Assembly: GCA_049889395.1 (NCBI GenBank)
Contig: JBMHDM010000022.1
Location: 1 to 46,883, forward strand
Source: UBA3537 sp049889395
GTDB lineage: Bacteria; Bacteroidota; Bacteroidia; Flavobacteriales; Flavobacteriaceae
DNA: 46,883 nucleotides
Direction of reading: 5' to 3'
Shown here: in pieces, positions 17,219 to 27,101 of the stretch
How the letters are laid out: every line of letters begins with the position of its first letter
Position numbering within the stretch: position 1 is the stretch's first letter
Made by a program: the position numbers and the translations under genes
The notes under the pieces: generated by a model
The model's input: only the letters and a program-made list of their open reading frames with translations
Told to the model about the DNA's origin: nothing
The model's database searches: none

Positions 17219-18094
17219 TTAATCTCCTAAAGCTATTGAAAAGGAATCAATTCTAGCTTCTTCTCCTTGATTGGTTACTAAAATTGAAACAGTATCATTC
17301 GCTCCAGAATTGAATGGAATATTGACTGGCACGTAAGTGCTAGAACTTGTTTGATCTGTACCCTCAAAACTCTCAATAGTTGCCGCTAAAGCACTAGCCA
17401 AGTCGGTATGTCCACCACCTGCAATTACAGAAACAGTAATTGAACCAGGGTTATTGGTCTTTAGCGTGTAGACATAGCTTAGGATATACTCCGAGTTAGG
17501 CGTAACAGTCAATTCTTGGTAAGCAATTCTATCACCAGCTGACGGGTATTTAGACGCTTGAGAACCTTCATACACTGGGCTAGAAGTGATTTGAATAACA
17601 CCCCCCAAATCGCTATTTCTCCAGGAGTCTCTACCATCACCAGAACCATCTGGAAGACTATTATCCTCAAAACTAGATTCTAAAATAGTTGGTAAAATCG
17701 CTGAAGGCGCTTCAGGCTCAACAATCGTAATTTCTTCAGAGTATGTACTCATTTGTCCAAGCGCATCAGAAGCTGTCAAAGTCACTGTAAAGGTTCCTTC
17801 GCCAGGGTATGTGTTTTCTTCGTCTAGGCCATCACCCGTGTTACCGTCTCCAAAATCCCAAGCATAAGTTGTTGCACTTGTAGATTGATTGGAAAAAGTG
17901 TAGGTTTTCCACTCGTCCTCAAGTCCAACTCCTTGGGTGTAGGAAAAAAGAGCATTCGGAGGGGTTTCGTCTTGTATTGAATTTTCCCCTAGAGGCTCAA
18001 ATTGTTCGAAATCGTCACAAGAATTAAAGGTAAAAGCAACTAATGCTAATCCGATAATGTGAAGATTTTTTATAAATTTTATTCTCATGATCAT
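17219..18094 (-). CDS. PKD-domain surface lipoprotein of the alginate locus
   Basis: A 291-residue lipoprotein: signal peptide with lipobox cysteine at residue 26 (FNSCDD). Then comes a PKD domain (about 45-130, with the typical YAWDFGDGNTG) and a C-terminal beta-rich module (about 140-290) resembling galactose-binding or CBM-type jelly rolls (SSFEDN, ending RIDSFSIALG). There is no catalytic motif. Its place directly after susD is where surface glycan-binding proteins (SusE/F position) occur, so alginate binding at the outer face is the likely job. It starts 12 bases after susD ends. Confidence 0.8.
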   Translation of the reverse strand: MIMRIKFIKNLHIIGLALVAFTFNSCDDFEQFEPLGENSIQDETPPNALFSYTQGVGLEDEWKTYTFSNQSTSATTYAWDFGDGNTGDGLDEENTYPGEGTFTVTLTASDALGQMSTYSEEITIVEPEAPSAILPTILESSFEDNSLPDGSGDGRDSWRNSDLGGVIQITSSPVYEGSQASKYPSAGDRIAYQELTVTPNSEYILSYVYTLKTNNPGSITVSVIAGGGHTDLASALAATIESFEGTDQTSSSTYVPVNIPFNSGANDTVSILVTNQGEEARIDSFSIALGD

Positions 18095-18106
18095 TAGATT
18101 TAAATA

Positions 18107-19537
18107 TTAATATCCAGGATTTTGTGATAGTTGCCCATTACTTAAGTTAATTTCTCTCTGAGGAATTGGAAGTAATAAGTCTGTAGATGAATAACTTCCA
18201 CCAATTTCAGTGGCATGATCTGATAATACCGATTGGGCTTCTCCAAAACGGATCAAATCAAACAGTCTATGATTTTCGAAAGCGAGTTCAGCACGTCGTT
18301 CGTCCAATAGTTCTTGCTTTGTGATATTTGTAACAGGATCTGTTAATCCAGCTCTGTTTCTAACTTGTTGGAAAGAATTTAATGCTGAGGCTGAGCTGGT
18401 TTCGTTAGCACCTGCCATTATGGCCTCCACATGCATGAGTAAAACATCAGCATAGCGTAGAACAATCCAATCGTTTCCTGCTAGGATCGGGTTGCTACTT
18501 GTAGGATCAATTCCCAAAGCACTATCGCCATCCGGCAAATACTTAACAACTTGCTTCTTAGTAGGTTGTCCCGTATCTATTCTGTATGAATATGGTGTCC
18601 TATCGCCCCCATTGGCATCAAGAAAAGCTACTGCATTTTCTGTGGCATAATTGACCCCACTAGTCCGTCCAACAGCGTTTAGCCACTCAGCAGAAAAGTT
18701 CTGACTGTCTAGAGTATTATCTGGCTGATATCCTATCGAAAAAATAATTTCATTATTGAGCTCATTATAGAATACGTCTTTAAAGTTAGGCTCTAAAGCA
18801 AAACCACTTGTCATGACTGACTCGCAAAGTGTCTGAGCCTCCAAAAAGTTGGTGCCAAGCGTTAAATATACTTTAGCTAATAAAGCTTGAGCCGCTGCCT
18901 TCGAAGCTCTAGTTTTATTGGAATTGTCTAATCCTGTTATAGCAGCGTTTAAATCAAACTGGATAAGCTCGTAAACTGAAGCGGCAGCTACTCTCGTATA
19001 TTGAGTACTGGTATCTGATATACCAATTACACCGTCCACCAATGGAATATCTCCATAAAGTCGTACTAGATTAAAATAAGCATAAGCTCTTACAAACTTC
19101 GCCTCGGCTTCGTAAGTTCCAGCATTTTCTAAAATACTTAGATTATCTAAAATAGAATTAGCTCGGAAAATGACATCATAAAAACTTCTGTAATAATCAT
19201 CTACGATACCATTGGTTGGTTCAATGGTAAAGAATTCAAATTGAGCCGCCTCCCCTTCTTGGGCTTTGGTTCTTGTGTTATCACTACGCATTTCAGTCAG
19301 ATAAAACTCAACCTGTAGAGCGTGATTATCGTTAGAATTGGTAGAGTTCAATCCAGCTATTGCATCATACATATTAATGACAGCCAAATCAAAATCCTCT
19401 TGCGTTTGATAGAAAGTTTCACTACTGATAGCCGCTGTTGGTGCGGGACTCAGATAGTCATCACATGAAGCCAACGATAGTACTACTGCTGACATCAGAA
19501 TGTATTTCATGGAATTTAATATATTTTTCATAATCAA
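18107..19537 (-). CDS. susD: SusD-family alginate-binding outer-membrane lipoprotein
   Basis: A 476-residue SusD/RagB protein. The signal peptide ends in the lipobox LASC with the cysteine at 25, followed by DDYLSP. The helical TPR-like scaffold and typical C-terminal segment (ELLDERRAELAFENHRLFD, then LLPIPQREINLS) are present. SusD proteins sit as a lid on the SusC channel and capture oligosaccharide, here presumably alginate oligomers. It follows susC with a 12-base gap. The start could be at residue 1 or at M10 (MKYILMS); the mature protein is the same. Confidence 0.95.
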   Translation of the reverse strand: MIMKNILNSMKYILMSAVVLSLASCDDYLSPAPTAAISSETFYQTQEDFDLAVINMYDAIAGLNSTNSNDNHALQVEFYLTEMRSDNTRTKAQEGEAAQFEFFTIEPTNGIVDDYYRSFYDVIFRANSILDNLSILENAGTYEAEAKFVRAYAYFNLVRLYGDIPLVDGVIGISDTSTQYTRVAAASVYELIQFDLNAAITGLDNSNKTRASKAAAQALLAKVYLTLGTNFLEAQTLCESVMTSGFALEPNFKDVFYNELNNEIIFSIGYQPDNTLDSQNFSAEWLNAVGRTSGVNYATENAVAFLDANGGDRTPYSYRIDTGQPTKKQVVKYLPDGDSALGIDPTSSNPILAGNDWIVLRYADVLLMHVEAIMAGANETSSASALNSFQQVRNRAGLTDPVTNITKQELLDERRAELAFENHRLFDLIRFGEAQSVLSDHATEIGGSYSSTDLLLPIPQREINLSNGQLSQNPGY

Positions 19538-19549
19538 TTAGTTTAATTG

Positions 19550-22500
19550 TTAAAACTCAACGTTAACTCCGACGGAAATTGTTTGTTGAATTGGTGATCC
19601 ACCACGCTGATAACCATAAGTTGTAGCGGATGTATTGTTGATGGATTCAGGATTCCAACCAGTATAACCATCAGCCGTCAAATACATTAGGTTTTGACCA
19701 GTCGCATAGATTCTTGCGCTTGTAAGTCTTAATTGATTTACAAGTTTTTCAGGAAGTGTATATCCAATATTAACTGTTCTTAGTGCTACATAAGAAGCAT
19801 CTTGAATAATTGAATTGGTGAAAATCTTCTGCTTGATAAATCCTTGATTTGGTGTAGAAGAAATAAAATCTTGAGCAGAGTTAAATTGGTTAAACATATA
19901 TTGGTCAGCCATATTTCTAACCTCTGCACCATGACTTCCTTGGAACATGAAGCTTACGTCAACTGCTCCGATTCTAAAATCATTGGTCAAACTCCATACA
20001 AAATCAGGATATGGGTTTCCTAGGATTGTTTTGTCGTCATCATCAATCAGACCATCACCATTTAAATCTTTGACGTAAACGTCCTGTGCAGTTGCACCGA
20101 TTGGATGGAATGGGTTTGAAAGATATTCAAGCGGGATTTCTTCGTCTACTACCCAACCATAAAACGATGAAATTGGATTTCCTTCTAAATTGATCCATTC
20201 GGCTGCTCTTTTTGAGTCAACACTTTGAATTTGTCCATTAGAACTGGCAAAGTCAACCAATTCATTTTTGTTGCGTGAGGCAAGCAGGGTTGTTGACCAT
20301 TGGAAATTTTCACTACTAATGTTTCTTGTCCGTAGTTCAAATTCAATACCGCTGTTTTCAACTTCTCCAATATTTACAAGCGCATTGGTAAATCCAGTCG
20401 TTGAAGATACTGGGTTGTATAGTAGTAATTGGTCACTAGTTCTTTTGTAATAGTCAATAGAACCTGTTACTCTGTTATTAAATAATCCAAAATCTACCCC
20501 AGGGTTGAATTCTATTGAACGTTCCCATTTTAAGTCTGGATTAGCAATGTTTAATGCATACATAGAGCCATCGGCATCATAAGATGCATTAGAAAGTAAT
20601 GGAATTGATGGATAATAATTGATTAAAGCATCATCATTTAAAACATTAAAACTAGCTAATCTCAGGTCATTAGTACCAGTTACACCGTAACTAGCTCTCA
20701 ATTTCAATTGACTAACAATTTCGCTGTTGCTCAAGAAATTTTCTTTATGCATATTCCAACCAGCTGAAATTGCAGGAAATGTTCCATATTTATTATTCTG
20801 ACCGAAGATTGAACTTCCATCACGTCTAAAGCTTACAGATGCCAAATATTTGTTATCATAGGCATAATTTACCCTAGCATAATAAGCAAACAAAGTTTTC
20901 TTATAATCTAAATTGTTACCTGCACCTACGCTTGTGACATCAGAGAATGATTGATTGTAAGCATCATACCCTACAATTCTCGTTGCGGTATAATCACCTT
21001 TTTCAAGTTCGGAGGATACCCCAATGATAGCATTGACCTCATGAACATCATTGTACACATTATTATACGTTAAAAGGTTGTCAGAAACCAAGTGAGAAAC
21101 ATTTAGTCTTTCATAATCGGTTTGCATATTCGCGGCGCCATTTCTGTGAGCTTTTTCTCCTTGTAAACGTTCTTTTCGTGTATTTTGATAGTCACCAGAG
21201 ATTGTGGTTTTGAATGTAAAGTTATCGTTGATCTTGTACTGTAAGAAAGCACTACCATAAAACTTCAGTTTATCTTCTGTTCTGTTACGTTCCAAAACTT
21301 TTGCAGCAGGATTGGTATTAGAAGTATTACTAATATCTGTTCCAGAAACAACAGGAACGCCAGCTTCAAGATCGTAATCATCAAACATTCGTTGAGTAGC
21401 ATAATCCCCTACTTCGACGTAGGCGTATTTTCCATTGTCGCGAACTCTGTTTACATAAGGAAGATGAGCTTCCGTAACATATAAAGGTAACCAAGATGGT
21501 TGACGTAAAATATCGTGAGTAGAACCATCAAAACGACGTTTATCTGAGTAAGATGGCGTTAAGCTTATACCTGAAGTTAATTTATCGTTAAATTTATGAT
21601 CTATCTTTAATTTTAAGTTGTACTTTTTGTAGTCGTCAGTTAACAAAACACCCTCATCGTGGAGGTATGCCATTGAGGTACTGTAACGCGTTTTTTCGTT
21701 GCCTCCTCTTGCGGAAAAAGAGTGACTAGTAATCTCTCCGCCGTCAAAAATGATATCTTGCCAATTCTGATCACCGTTAATTTCAGCCAAGATTTGCTTG
21801 TAGCGAGTCTTGTCAGATAATGTTCCTGTGTAGGCCAGTTCTTTGGCTGCAGTCTCAGCTACACTAAACGTGTAGGCATCACTTTGCCTTGCTTCTTTAT
21901 AGCCTTTGTAAGCATTGTACGTAAATTTTGTTTTTCCAGCTTTACCGCTTTTTGTTGTGATCTGAATAACACCATTGGCGCCTCGAGATCCAAAAATAGC
22001 AGATGAAGCGGCATCTTTCAAAACTTCAAAAGATTCGATGTCATTCATGTCAAAGTTCCCAAGGAAATCTTCGTCAACAACCAATCCATCAACAACAATA
22101 AGTGGTGACGAACTACTAGAAATTGAACCTGTTCCTCGAATTCTAATTGTTGGTGCTGAACCAGCCTCACCCTCTGTGGCTTGGATGTTAACACCTGATA
22201 CTTGTCCTACAAGTGCATCATCTACACGAGATACTGCAATTTGATCTAAATCTTCATTCACAACTTTTGAAATTGATCCTGTAAGATTACTTTTCTTTTG
22301 AGTGCCATATCCAACTACAACAACTTCTTCAAGTGCGCTAGCGTCTTCTGCTAGCGTTACATTCAGAGACTGTTGATCTGATATGATAATTAATTGAGTC
22401 TCAAAACCCAAGTAAGAAAACTGCAAGACATCGCCTTGCTTTACCTGAATTTGAAAATTTCCATCAAAATCAGTGTTAGTTCCTGTTGTGGTATCCATAA

Positions 22501-22639
22501 TTAAGATATTAACTCCCGGAATGGGGAGCCCATCAACTGCAGAAACAACCTGTCCATTAATTATTCTTGAATCTTGTGCACATACTGCAAGCACAAAAGA
22601 AAAGAATAAAAATAATGTTAAACTAAATTTTTGTTTCAT
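19550..22639 (-). CDS. susC: SusC-family TonB-dependent oligosaccharide transporter
   Basis: A 1029-residue SusC/RagA outer-membrane receptor. It has a signal peptide to about residue 21 (AVCAQ), a carboxypeptidase-like regulatory domain (about 25-105), and a TonB box/plug entry (EEVVVVGYGTQKK). The plug contains VDGLVVDEDFLGNFDMNDIESFEVLKDA and SAIFGSRGANGVI, followed by a long beta barrel ending VNVEF. With SusD it imports alginate oligosaccharides using TonB energy. It is the first gene of the downstream operon and is preceded by two palindromic operators and a -7 box. Confidence 0.96.
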   Translation of the reverse strand: MKQKFSLTLFLFFSFVLAVCAQDSRIINGQVVSAVDGLPIPGVNILIMDTTTGTNTDFDGNFQIQVKQGDVLQFSYLGFETQLIIISDQQSLNVTLAEDASALEEVVVVGYGTQKKSNLTGSISKVVNEDLDQIAVSRVDDALVGQVSGVNIQATEGEAGSAPTIRIRGTGSISSSSSPLIVVDGLVVDEDFLGNFDMNDIESFEVLKDAASSAIFGSRGANGVIQITTKSGKAGKTKFTYNAYKGYKEARQSDAYTFSVAETAAKELAYTGTLSDKTRYKQILAEINGDQNWQDIIFDGGEITSHSFSARGGNEKTRYSTSMAYLHDEGVLLTDDYKKYNLKLKIDHKFNDKLTSGISLTPSYSDKRRFDGSTHDILRQPSWLPLYVTEAHLPYVNRVRDNGKYAYVEVGDYATQRMFDDYDLEAGVPVVSGTDISNTSNTNPAAKVLERNRTEDKLKFYGSAFLQYKINDNFTFKTTISGDYQNTRKERLQGEKAHRNGAANMQTDYERLNVSHLVSDNLLTYNNVYNDVHEVNAIIGVSSELEKGDYTATRIVGYDAYNQSFSDVTSVGAGNNLDYKKTLFAYYARVNYAYDNKYLASVSFRRDGSSIFGQNNKYGTFPAISAGWNMHKENFLSNSEIVSQLKLRASYGVTGTNDLRLASFNVLNDDALINYYPSIPLLSNASYDADGSMYALNIANPDLKWERSIEFNPGVDFGLFNNRVTGSIDYYKRTSDQLLLYNPVSSTTGFTNALVNIGEVENSGIEFELRTRNISSENFQWSTTLLASRNKNELVDFASSNGQIQSVDSKRAAEWINLEGNPISSFYGWVVDEEIPLEYLSNPFHPIGATAQDVYVKDLNGDGLIDDDDKTILGNPYPDFVWSLTNDFRIGAVDVSFMFQGSHGAEVRNMADQYMFNQFNSAQDFISSTPNQGFIKQKIFTNSIIQDASYVALRTVNIGYTLPEKLVNQLRLTSARIYATGQNLMYLTADGYTGWNPESINNTSATTYGYQRGGSPIQQTISVGVNVEF

Positions 22640-22675
22640 AATACATTTTAAAAATTAGAATTAGTAAAAATAATT

Positions 22676-22705
22676 TTGGTTTACCAATCTGGTTAACCAA
22701 ATATA
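22676..22705 (-). promoter_or_regulatory. double palindromic operator plus -7 box upstream of susC
   Basis: Two palindromes lie 13 bp apart: TTGGTTTACCAA at 22676-22687 and CTGGTTAACCAA at 22689-22700. On the minus strand a -7 box TATATTTG occupies 22705-22698, overlapping the distal palindrome. The proximal edge is 36 bases before the susC ATG. Half-sites TGGT/ACCA resemble UxuR/ExuR-type GntR operators. The overlap with the core promoter implies repression when bound. Confidence 0.7.
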
Positions 22706-22755
22706 GGTAAAAAAAAACAAACTGTATCGTTTTCGTTAATAATGTTAATAACTTT

Positions 22756-23103
22756 TTAATACATAAAATCCTCACGGATTGGACTGAATACATCAATTAA
22801 AACCCCAGCTTCGGTGCAAATAGCACCATGGAGAGCATGGGGTGGAATATAAAAAGAATCCCCCCCTTTCAGTGTTTTAGTGACACCATCAATCGTAACA
22901 TCGAAGCTTCCACTCTCTACGTAAGTGACTTGAGAATGGTAATGTTCGTGTAGTTGGCCTACTGCACCAACTTCAAAAAAAACTTTAACGAGCATGATTT
23001 TATCGTCGTAGCCCATTATTTTTCGTTTTAATCCTTCGCCTACAACTTCCCATTCAAGGTCATTGCCGCTTATGAATTTTTCGCTTGATCCAAATGATTT
23101 CAT
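22756..23103 (-). CDS. kdgF: KdgF-type cupin, unsaturated uronate linearisation
   Basis: A 115-residue single-domain cupin. KdgF proteins speed the ring opening of 4,5-unsaturated uronates, released by alginate or pectin lyases, to DEH-type linear ketouronates. The probable metal ligands are H52, H54, Q58 and H92, within QLHEHYHSQ and PPHALHG. Length and motif order match the family closely. It lies between the tandem lyase gene and susC and is likely the last gene of the upstream operon; a 116-base gap with the susC operator follows. Confidence 0.88.
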   Translation of the reverse strand: MKSFGSSEKFISGNDLEWEVVGEGLKRKIMGYDDKIMLVKVFFEVGAVGQLHEHYHSQVTYVESGSFDVTIDGVTKTLKGGDSFYIPPHALHGAICTEAGVLIDVFSPIREDFMY

Positions 23104-23130
23104 ATTTTTTAGTTTTGCTTTTTAAATTGT

Positions 23131-25146
23131 TTATCTTGGAACTCCAGGGCCAACTGAAGCATTTAAAAACCACACTTCTGTATAACATCCGTTTTCGTAT
23201 TGCTTGGCGATATCACCGCCATAAGTTTCGGCTCCAGTACACCAAACCATATTGGATTCTGGATTTTTACCGTTTGTTTGGTTGTATGCTCCCTGCTTAA
23301 AATAGTTTAATTCACCACTGTAAGCTGTAGCTCTTTCCACACCATCTTGACCAATTGGTAGAAATAATTTTTGAACCTGTTGTGGAATATCTGATGGTTT
23401 TGTGTAAGACGATTGAATTAGATTTTTAGTAAAAGTTTTAGTTGGATGATTTTCACTCCAAAATTTAAGATACATTATTCCGTCATAAACATTTACCTCA
23501 TAGCTAAAAGTCTCTCCAAGCTCTATGCCTTCTTCAGGTTCTTCTGGATAGTTATTTTTATGTAGTCCAACAACTGACATGTCATGACCCCAAACTGCAG
23601 TAGAATAATCCCAACGACCGGAGTTATCATACCCAGCAGTATTAATTTCATAGTTCCAAAAAACAGACCCTTTGCTGTGGCCAGGAAATTTTTTGTAATA
23701 TATTTTGAGTGGTTCATTTTCATGTCCTTCTCCGCTATGAATTTGCCCCACTACTGTAGAAAATGAAGCCGCAACTCGTGCATCACCACTAACAGAAACC
23801 TGCATCACTTTACAAGTACCTGTTAAGCGACCGCCTTGTTCTGGTGTCCATTCTCTTTTCTCGTGCAGTTCTGTTCTTGTATTACTCGAATTTTTTGATG
23901 TAACTCCAGAATTTGGTGTTTTATAAACAACCCAGCGCCTTGTTCCATCTATCGCGGTATAAAAGAAATCTTTGTGCTCAAAATTGACTAATTCATCCGA
24001 ATGGGTTCCATCGCCCAATAAAATTTTAAATTTATCCATAAAGGATATAACTTCGCTTGGATATACCGTTTTTGTGCTTAATCCATCGTTGGCAGAAAAA
24101 TAACCAGCATTAGAATAGGCCTCGTCGCTAATTTCAATATTAACCGACTCAAACCAAACCTCAGCATAATTCCCATCTTTGTATTGTTTTTGGAGATCGC
24201 CACCATGAGTTTCAGCACCAGAGCACCAAACCTTGTTGACTTTTGGATCTTTTCCATTTGTTTGATTATAACTTCCTAACTTAAAAAATAATCCTTCATT
24301 TAAATAAGCATTTGGACGCTCCAAACCATTTTGACCAATTGGGAAAAATAGATTTTTCACTTGATCTGGAACAGTTTCTAATGATATATATTCTGATAAA
24401 ATTAAATTCTTTGTAAATGTTTTGGTTTCATGACCATCGCTACTGAAAGACAAGTACATCATCCCTTGCCTTACTTCCACCTCATAACTAAAAGTTTCTC
24501 CAAGCTCTATCCCCTCTGTAGGCTCTGGAGGAATTGTATTATCCTCTGATGCTACAATAGAAAAGTCATAACCCCAGATAGGATAGGAATAATCCCATCG
24601 TTTGGAATTATCTTCACCATTTGTGTTAATTTCATAATTCCAAAATAGTGACCCTTTTTTATGGCCTGGAAATTTTTTGTAGAAGATTTTCAAGGGTTCA
24701 TTTTCGTGACCATCGGCACTATGAATTTGACCCACAACTACAGAATGGGCAGAGGCCACACGAGAATCTCCTGATGGAGATACATTCATAACCTTTAAGG
24801 TTGAACTCATTTTGGCTGTTGTTGTAGGGGACCATTTTTTTAATTGTGCCAATTCGGTTCGGGTGTTATTGGAGGTACCATGCGTATTGCCATCATTTGG
24901 TGTTTTGAAAACTACCCAGTCTTTTTTAGCTTCAGATACACCGTAAAAATAATCGCTATTGGTGTAATTAGTAGCTACTCCAGCGTTTGTTCCATCACCT
25001 AAGATTAAGTTCCAATGTTGGAAAACTGGAATAATATCTTGCGGTAATTGACCAGACAATTGAAAATTATTCTTTTTGGAATTCTGATGATCACAAGTGG
25101 TTAGGATCAAAAGACTAAAAATGTAGGTGAAGAAATGTTTGGTCAT
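23131..25146 (-). CDS. tandem-domain PL7-type alginate lyase lipoprotein
   Basis: A 671-residue lipoprotein built from two homologous lyase modules, about 38-340 and 365-665. Each carries the PL7 landmarks: TRTELA (95-100) and TRTELH (423-428), QIH (140-142 and 468-470), and FFKLGSYNQ (287-295) and YFKQGAYNQ (615-623). Long stretches are nearly the same in both, such as GHENEPLKI, KGS(L/V)FWNYEINT and GIELGETFSYEV, so the gene arose by internal duplication. I chose the ATG at 25146 (MTKHFFTYIF), which gives a proper lipoprotein signal with C18; the frame extends ten codons further. These modules differ from the two single-domain PL7 proteins and could belong to a different PL7 subfamily or the related PL18. 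Confidence 0.82.
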   Translation of the reverse strand: MTKHFFTYIFSLLILTTCDHQNSKKNNFQLSGQLPQDIIPVFQHWNLILGDGTNAGVATNYTNSDYFYGVSEAKKDWVVFKTPNDGNTHGTSNNTRTELAQLKKWSPTTTAKMSSTLKVMNVSPSGDSRVASAHSVVVGQIHSADGHENEPLKIFYKKFPGHKKGSLFWNYEINTNGEDNSKRWDYSYPIWGYDFSIVASEDNTIPPEPTEGIELGETFSYEVEVRQGMMYLSFSSDGHETKTFTKNLILSEYISLETVPDQVKNLFFPIGQNGLERPNAYLNEGLFFKLGSYNQTNGKDPKVNKVWCSGAETHGGDLQKQYKDGNYAEVWFESVNIEISDEAYSNAGYFSANDGLSTKTVYPSEVISFMDKFKILLGDGTHSDELVNFEHKDFFYTAIDGTRRWVVYKTPNSGVTSKNSSNTRTELHEKREWTPEQGGRLTGTCKVMQVSVSGDARVAASFSTVVGQIHSGEGHENEPLKIYYKKFPGHSKGSVFWNYEINTAGYDNSGRWDYSTAVWGHDMSVVGLHKNNYPEEPEEGIELGETFSYEVNVYDGIMYLKFWSENHPTKTFTKNLIQSSYTKPSDIPQQVQKLFLPIGQDGVERATAYSGELNYFKQGAYNQTNGKNPESNMVWCTGAETYGGDIAKQYENGCYTEVWFLNASVGPGVPR

Positions 25147-25217
25147 CGTAAAAGGTGATAAAAAGCAGTTGTTCAAAAGGAGTTTATCTTCTTGGGCAAC
25201 AGCTTAAATATGAAAAT

Positions 25218-27092
25218 TTATTGTTTAATTATTTTTTTTGTTAGGCTACCTTTATCAGTACTGATTTTAACAAAATATGCCCCAGTTTTAAAATTTGAAA
25301 TATTGATTGTTTTGCTATTTTTAGATTTTAAAACCATTTGTCCCAAGATATCATATATAGTAATATCAAACTCAGATTCATTAATATAAATATTAAATAT
25401 ACTATGAGCTGGATTGGGGAATAATTTTAGTTCCAAATCTGAATAATCCGTTAAACCCAATTGAGCATCTGAAACCACAGCTTCATTGGAGTAGTTAAAG
25501 GCTTTATCTACAGCGTAAATTTTATAAAAATTTCCGGCTTGATAAGTGTCCGTAAAACTTGTTTCTGTTCCAACAAATACGACAGTACCAACAAGACTAT
25601 CAGTACCATTATTTGTTGTATTTCCCTGTTCGTAAATTCCGTTCTGATTGGGGTCATTATCATCGTTAGGAGAGGAAGTGTATTTAAGTACCACGTATCC
25701 TCCACCATCTACTCCATCTGTTGGTGGTGACCAACTTACAGTCGCTACTCCAGATTCATTGCTGTATGCTGCTTGCGTTGGCGCACTGGGAGACGTACTA
25801 TCATAAGCGCCAGAATAGATCACAAAATCATCTATCCTTACCGTGTCAGTGTATCCATTGTCATCACCGTCCAAACGTGCTACTGCCCAACAAGAGGGGT
25901 TAAATAATGAACCCGTTGTTATAGTCCTGTATGTTTTAATATAGGAGTTTGGCACAAATGCAGATTCATCTGTTGTATTTCCTGCAACACCTCCCGAAGT
26001 ATTATTCAAGTAAATTCCTGCATCTAAATCATTTGCAGGATCAACAGCAGCCGAATAGAAATACTGAACTGTATACTCCGTATCGGTCTGAATAGTTGGG
26101 TCTGTTGGTGATGGAGATTGAAGACGTAAATTATTGGTTCCAACTGTTACAGCTATTGCTGCTGAGAAATTTCCAGTACGGGCCAATGTTGCATCATTAG
26201 TCATATCTCGAACAGCGGCATTTGAAGAAGATGAAACAGTCCAAGTAGCAGAGGGTGTGCCAGCCTGACTACCACCGGCAGTATTCATTGATGAATCAGC
26301 CGTTTGATTTTCCATACCACCGTCCATTTCTGGAAATTCTCCGATGACTTGACCGCTAGTTGGTGGGGTTAAAGAACTATCTTGCTCCACTAATGAGAAG
26401 TTATCATAAAATACTTCTGTTGAATAATCCACAGAACCCAGAGAACGAATGTAAACCACTACAAATGATGTGGAAGCTGTAAAGGTTACCGAATTGTTAG
26501 TCCATGAATCATAATCGTCAGAAATTAACATAAATCCATCAACGCTTGGGTCATTTTCACCGTTAGTATTTATTCCTTCTTCACTAGAAATTTCAGTATT
26601 TAAAAGATAAACTTCAGATGTTGTTCCAGATGCTTCTGATCTAGAATCAACAGAAAAGTTGTACTGCAAACCAGCGGTAAGACCAATAACTTTCTGATAT
26701 ATTCTTCTTGAAGATTGCCCCGGTAAGTTGGGACTTGTATCCATATATAACTTTATACCTCTTGTTCCATCTCTTCCATCTCCAGTTGATCCTGGCTGTT
26801 CATCAAGAGATCCTGAAGAACCAAGGTAATATAATTCCAACCAGTCTTCTAGAGGATCATTGTCCCATATTGCTTGATATGGACTATCAATGGTTGCACC
26901 AGTTTCATCTAGAATTGTATTGTTGGGAGTCATGTCATATGCATCTGCATTATCTGAAGTGCTCCCAAGAATGTGATCATCGCATGAGGGGTTTAACATT
27001 AAGTTTTGTGCTGTCAATGAAGAGATAGAGAGTGTTAGGAACAAATAAATAATTGTTCCCAATGATTTAATTTTGAATAATTTTATTTTCAT
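25218..27092 (-). CDS. T9SS-secreted multimodular protein of the alginate locus, no catalytic domain seen
   Basis: A 624-residue secreted protein. Residues 1-29 are a signal peptide ending LTAQ. Module A (about 30-240) and module B (about 250-440) look like CBM4/9-type jelly rolls: both open with a loss-of-charge 'pattern' region and close with YDNFSLVE or IDDFVIYSG. A fibronectin type III-like domain (about 445-550) follows. The last 70 residues (LFPNP through GAYFVKI and the basic end KKIIKQ) form a type A T9SS sorting domain. No lyase motif is visible. Export by T9SS to the cell surface and binding of alginate is the best inference. It sits nine bases after the PL7 gene and 71 before the tandem lyase. 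Confidence 0.75.
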   Translation of the reverse strand: MKIKLFKIKSLGTIIYLFLTLSISSLTAQNLMLNPSCDDHILGSTSDNADAYDMTPNNTILDETGATIDSPYQAIWDNDPLEDWLELYYLGSSGSLDEQPGSTGDGRDGTRGIKLYMDTSPNLPGQSSRRIYQKVIGLTAGLQYNFSVDSRSEASGTTSEVYLLNTEISSEEGINTNGENDPSVDGFMLISDDYDSWTNNSVTFTASTSFVVVYIRSLGSVDYSTEVFYDNFSLVEQDSSLTPPTSGQVIGEFPEMDGGMENQTADSSMNTAGGSQAGTPSATWTVSSSSNAAVRDMTNDATLARTGNFSAAIAVTVGTNNLRLQSPSPTDPTIQTDTEYTVQYFYSAAVDPANDLDAGIYLNNTSGGVAGNTTDESAFVPNSYIKTYRTITTGSLFNPSCWAVARLDGDDNGYTDTVRIDDFVIYSGAYDSTSPSAPTQAAYSNESGVATVSWSPPTDGVDGGGYVVLKYTSSPNDDNDPNQNGIYEQGNTTNNGTDSLVGTVVFVGTETSFTDTYQAGNFYKIYAVDKAFNYSNEAVVSDAQLGLTDYSDLELKLFPNPAHSIFNIYINESEFDITIYDILGQMVLKSKNSKTINISNFKTGAYFVKISTDKGSLTKKIIKQ

Positions 27093-27101
27093 ATTGCTGT
27101 A

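Noticed and set aside
25192..25903. Plus-strand open frames opposite the T9SS protein gene
   Set aside because: Low-complexity shadows of a convincing minus-strand gene.
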